Source: an uncultured Clostridia bacterium
Lineage (GTDB): Bacteria > Bacillota > Clostridia > TANB77 > CAG-508
DNA: 7,365 nt
Assembly: GCA_944389715.1 (NCBI GenBank)
Contig: CALXNI010000083.1
Location: 1 to 7,365, forward strand
Direction: 5' to 3'
The stretch's first letter is position 1. Each line of letters begins with the position of its first letter. Under the pieces are notes generated by a model, which saw only the letters and a list, made by a program, of their open reading frames with translations, was not told where the DNA came from and ran no database searches. The position numbers and the translations under genes were made by a program. Below are positions 5,649 to 7,365 of this stretch, piece by piece.

Positions 5649-5677
5649 TTGAAAATTTATCCTTCTAATAATATAAT
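5649..5677 (+). promoter_or_regulatory. Sigma-A promoter of fba
   Basis: TTGAAA (5649-5654) and a consensus TATAAT (5672-5677) are separated by exactly 17 bases. Transcription would begin near 5684, leaving a leader of about 25 bases. This fits strong, constitutive expression of a central glycolytic enzyme. The promoter lies inside the inverted-repeat-flanked block, to the right of the repeat array. Confidence 0.8.
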
Positions 5678-5708
5678 GTGAATATAATTATATATGGGAG
5701 GTAATATT

Positions 5709-6638
5709 ATGCCATTAGTAACAACAAAAAATATGTTTGAAAAGTCAATGAAGGAAGGATTTGCAATTGGTGCATTTAATATTAACAACATGGAAATCTT
5801 ACAAGGAATTGTAGATGCAGCTGAGAAACAAAAATCACCCGTAATTCTTCAAGCATCAAGTGGTGCAATTAAATATGCAAGAATAAAATACTTAATGAAA
5901 ATGGTGGAAGCAGCAGTAGAAGAAACAAATATTCCAATAGCAATACATTTAGACCATGGAGCAGATTTTGAAACATGTAAAATGTGTATTGATAATGGAT
6001 TTACATCAGTGATGATAGACGGTTCTAAATATAGTTTTGAGGAGAATATAGAAATAACAAAAAAGGTTGTAGAATATGCTCACGAAAGAGGAGTAGTAGT
6101 TGAAGCAGAATTGGGGCAACTTGCAGGAATAGAGGATGATGTAAATGTTTCTGAATCAGATGCCAAATATACAGATCCAGATCAAGCAAAAGAATTTGTA
6201 GAAAGAACCGGTTGTGATTCACTTGCAATAGCAATAGGAACAAGTCATGGTGCATATAAATTTAAAGGCGAGGCAAAATTAAGAATGGATATTTTAAAAG
6301 AAATTAAGCAAAAAATACCAAATACACCAATTGTTTTACATGGTGCATCAACAGTAATACCAGAATTAGTAGAAACATGTAACAAATACGGAGGAAATAT
6401 TCCAGGTGCAAAAGGTGTTCCTGATGAAATACTTCATGAAGCAAGTATTTCAGGTGTATCAAAAATAAATGTGGACACAGATTTAAGACTTGCTTTTACA
6501 GGAGAAATAAGAAAAGCTTTAGCAGAAAATCCATCAGCATTTGACCCTAGAAAATATTTAACACCTGCAAGAGAAAAAATTACAGAAGTAGTGGAACATA
6601 AAATAAAAAATGTTTTTGGATCAGCAAATAAAGCATAA
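5709..6638 (+). CDS. fba: Class II fructose-1,6-bisphosphate aldolase
   Basis: This encodes 309 residues of a zinc-dependent cytosolic aldolase that reversibly splits fructose 1,6-bisphosphate into glyceraldehyde 3-phosphate and dihydroxyacetone phosphate in glycolysis and gluconeogenesis. The start is ATG 5709 and not the in-frame ATG at 5694, because GGGAGG (5696-5701) overlaps that upstream ATG and is correctly spaced for 5709, and because family members begin MxLVTTKxMF. Motifs from that start: GAFNINNMEI (21-30), HLDHG with catalytic Asp82 and zinc ligand His83, VVEAELG (130-136), GTSHGAYKFKG with His180, VLHGAS with His211, and the phosphate-binding KINVDTDLR (252-260). The sequence is full length and all expected active-site residues are present. 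It has its own strong promoter and ends 16 bases before a terminator shared with the convergent smpB gene. Confidence 0.97.
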   Translation: MPLVTTKNMFEKSMKEGFAIGAFNINNMEILQGIVDAAEKQKSPVILQASSGAIKYARIKYLMKMVEAAVEETNIPIAIHLDHGADFETCKMCIDNGFTSVMIDGSKYSFEENIEITKKVVEYAHERGVVVEAELGQLAGIEDDVNVSESDAKYTDPDQAKEFVERTGCDSLAIAIGTSHGAYKFKGEAKLRMDILKEIKQKIPNTPIVLHGASTVIPELVETCNKYGGNIPGAKGVPDEILHEASISGVSKINVDTDLRLAFTGEIRKALAENPSAFDPRKYLTPAREKITEVVEHKIKNVFGSANKA

Positions 6639-6654
6639 AAATATATTTTTAATT

Positions 6655-6696
6655 AGATAAATAAAGAGCAAAAATTGATTTGCTCTTTATTTATCT
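6655..6696. terminator. Bidirectional terminator between fba and smpB, overlapping the smpB stop
   Basis: AGATAAATAAAGAGCAAA (6655-6672) and TTTGCTCTTTATTTATCT (6679-6696) form a perfect 18-bp stem with the loop AATTGA. T-rich sequence follows on the + strand (ATTCTTTTTC), and a T-rich run follows on the - strand (complement of 6639-6650). The stem contains the smpB stop codon (6687-6689) and its last two to three sense codons. It can stop both convergent transcripts. Confidence 0.8.
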
Positions 6697-7131
6697 ATTC
6701 TTTTTCTCATTCTCATCTCTGCATCTTTTTTAGCAATTTCACGTCTTTTATCATAAAGCTTTTTACCTTTACCTATCCCAATTTCTACTTTTACAAAATT
6801 TCCTTTAAAATAAATAGTCATGGGGACCAGTGAGTATCCTTTCTGTTTTATTAAACCAATTAATTTATTAATTTCTTTTTTAGTTACAAGTAATTTTCTA
6901 TCTCTTAAAGGATCTTTATTATAAATATTTCCAAATTCATATGGGCTTATATGTAAGTTATATATGTATAATTCTCCATTTTTTATGGCAGCATAACTAT
7001 CTTTAAGATTAACTTTTCCGATTTCTGATAGATTTGATTTCTGTACCAGAAAGAACAATTCCAGCTTCTAAAGTATCTTCAATTGTATAATTATGTTTAG
7101 CTAAAGGATTTTTTGAAATAATTTTAGACAT
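6687..7131 (-). pseudogene. smpB: SsrA-binding protein SmpB, interrupted by a one-base frameshift
   Basis: SmpB binds tmRNA and delivers it to stalled ribosomes in trans-translation. Reading from ATG at 7131, preceded by GAGGT (7140-7144), the first 37 codons give MSKIISKNPLAKHNYTIEDT, then LEAGIVLSGTEIKSIRN, which is the normal SmpB start; this frame stops at 7011-7009 after 40 residues. The rest lies in another frame: GKVNLKDSYAAIKNGELYIYN, then HISPYEFGN, DPLRDRKLLVTKKEINKLIG, KGYSLVPMTIYFKG, and the basic tail KGKKLYDKRREIAKKDAEMRMRKR. Removing one base near 7020 joins the two as SIRNGKVNLKD and gives 147 residues, the family's usual length. All motifs are intact apart from the shift, so this is either a recent mutation or a sequencing or assembly error. 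An apparent start at 7058 only exists because of the shift. The ssrA gene is not in the window. Confidence 0.9.
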
Positions 7132-7162
7132 TTTTAATACCTCATTAATAAAAACTATTAAA

Positions 7163-7168
7163 AGTATA
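7163..7168 (-). promoter_or_regulatory. Possible -10 box for smpB
   Basis: On the minus strand TATACT (7168-7163) lies about 30 bases before the smpB ATG, with the ribosome site GAGGT in between. No good -35 hexamer is found at the right distance in the T-rich stretch upstream, so this is only a weak candidate. Confidence 0.3.
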
Positions 7169-7217
7169 ACATAAAAAATGAATAAAATATAGATAAAAAT
7201 AAAAAATAATGTGTTAA

Positions 7218-7365
7218 AAAAATTGTAATTTGTATTATTAAATTTATTTTAAAATCTGTAGGGGTCGCACCCCTGGGCGACCCTAAAATATTGATATGCG
7301 GGTCGCCGTGGGCGGCGACCCCTACAACATTTGCAATAAATTTGCTGTTTGCGGGCGGGTGTGGA
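7218..7365 (-). repeat. Right arm of the inverted repeat and further hairpin units, cut by the window end
   Basis: 7257-7326 is the inverted 70-bp copy of 5523-5592, again bounded by TGTAGGGGTCGC and its reverse complement, and 7218-7256 matches the AT-rich inner flank of the left arm. Beyond it, CATTTGCAAT (7328-7337) and GCGGGCGGG (7350-7358) mark another hairpin unit in inverted orientation that runs off the edge. The array therefore continues outside the window. Confidence 0.85.

Noticed and set aside
5694..5708. Upstream ATG at 5694 as the start of fba
   Set aside because: The fba ribosome site GGGAGG overlaps this ATG, no ribosome site lies before it, and the family N-terminus starts at the next ATG (5709).
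6025..6255. 76-codon open frame on the minus strand
   Set aside because: It is antisense to the conserved centre of fba, and its leucine-rich sequence is a by-product of the A-rich coding strand.

Overview
The window looks like chromosomal DNA of a very AT-rich, low-GC Gram-positive bacterium, most likely a member of the Clostridia. This rests on strong AGGAGG-type ribosome binding sites, A/T-ending codons, sigma-A-type promoters with 17-base spacers, a DUF1540 protein, a clostridial-type class II aldolase and a TndX/TnpX-like serine recombinase. No species can be named from the sequence alone.

Layout. (1) 2-952: the 3' part of an alkaline-phosphatase-superfamily phosphodiesterase gene whose 5' end lies outside the window. 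(2) 953-1507: no convincing gene. This stretch holds a terminator (1081-1111) and a compact, GC-richer cluster of hairpins (1122-1200) that includes a candidate transfer origin. (3) 1508-4374: a mobile-element module made of a small unknown protein, a 530-residue large serine recombinase, and a Bro-N/DinD-like protein with its own strong promoter. (4) 4375-5043: a nearly perfect 38-bp palindrome followed by a peroxiredoxin gene whose N-terminal region has been lost or replaced. This is the likely junction between the mobile element and an interrupted host gene. (5) 5140-5310: a 56-residue cysteine-rich DUF1540 protein, behind a leader that can fold over its ribosome binding site. (6) 5311-5640: gene-free, with a 7-bp tandem repeat and an array of 'TGTAGGGGYSG' hairpin repeats. 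(7) 5649-6638: the fructose-bisphosphate aldolase gene fba with a textbook promoter. (8) 6687-7131: smpB on the opposite strand, converging on fba and broken by a one-base frameshift. (9) 7218-7365: an inverted copy of the hairpin repeat, running off the end.

How it fits together. The recombinase module is probably a small integrative element. No relaxase or conjugation gene is visible, so if it transfers it would need a helper. The fba-smpB pair is ordinary housekeeping DNA: two convergent genes sharing one bidirectional terminator, each with its own promoter side. What is unusual is that this pair is bracketed by inverted copies of one repeat (70-bp cores differing at 3 positions), so the block could invert without losing its promoters. 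The points most worth following are the small recombinase element with its oriT-like hairpin, the palindrome at the broken peroxiredoxin, the covarying hairpin repeats flanking fba-smpB, and the smpB frameshift.
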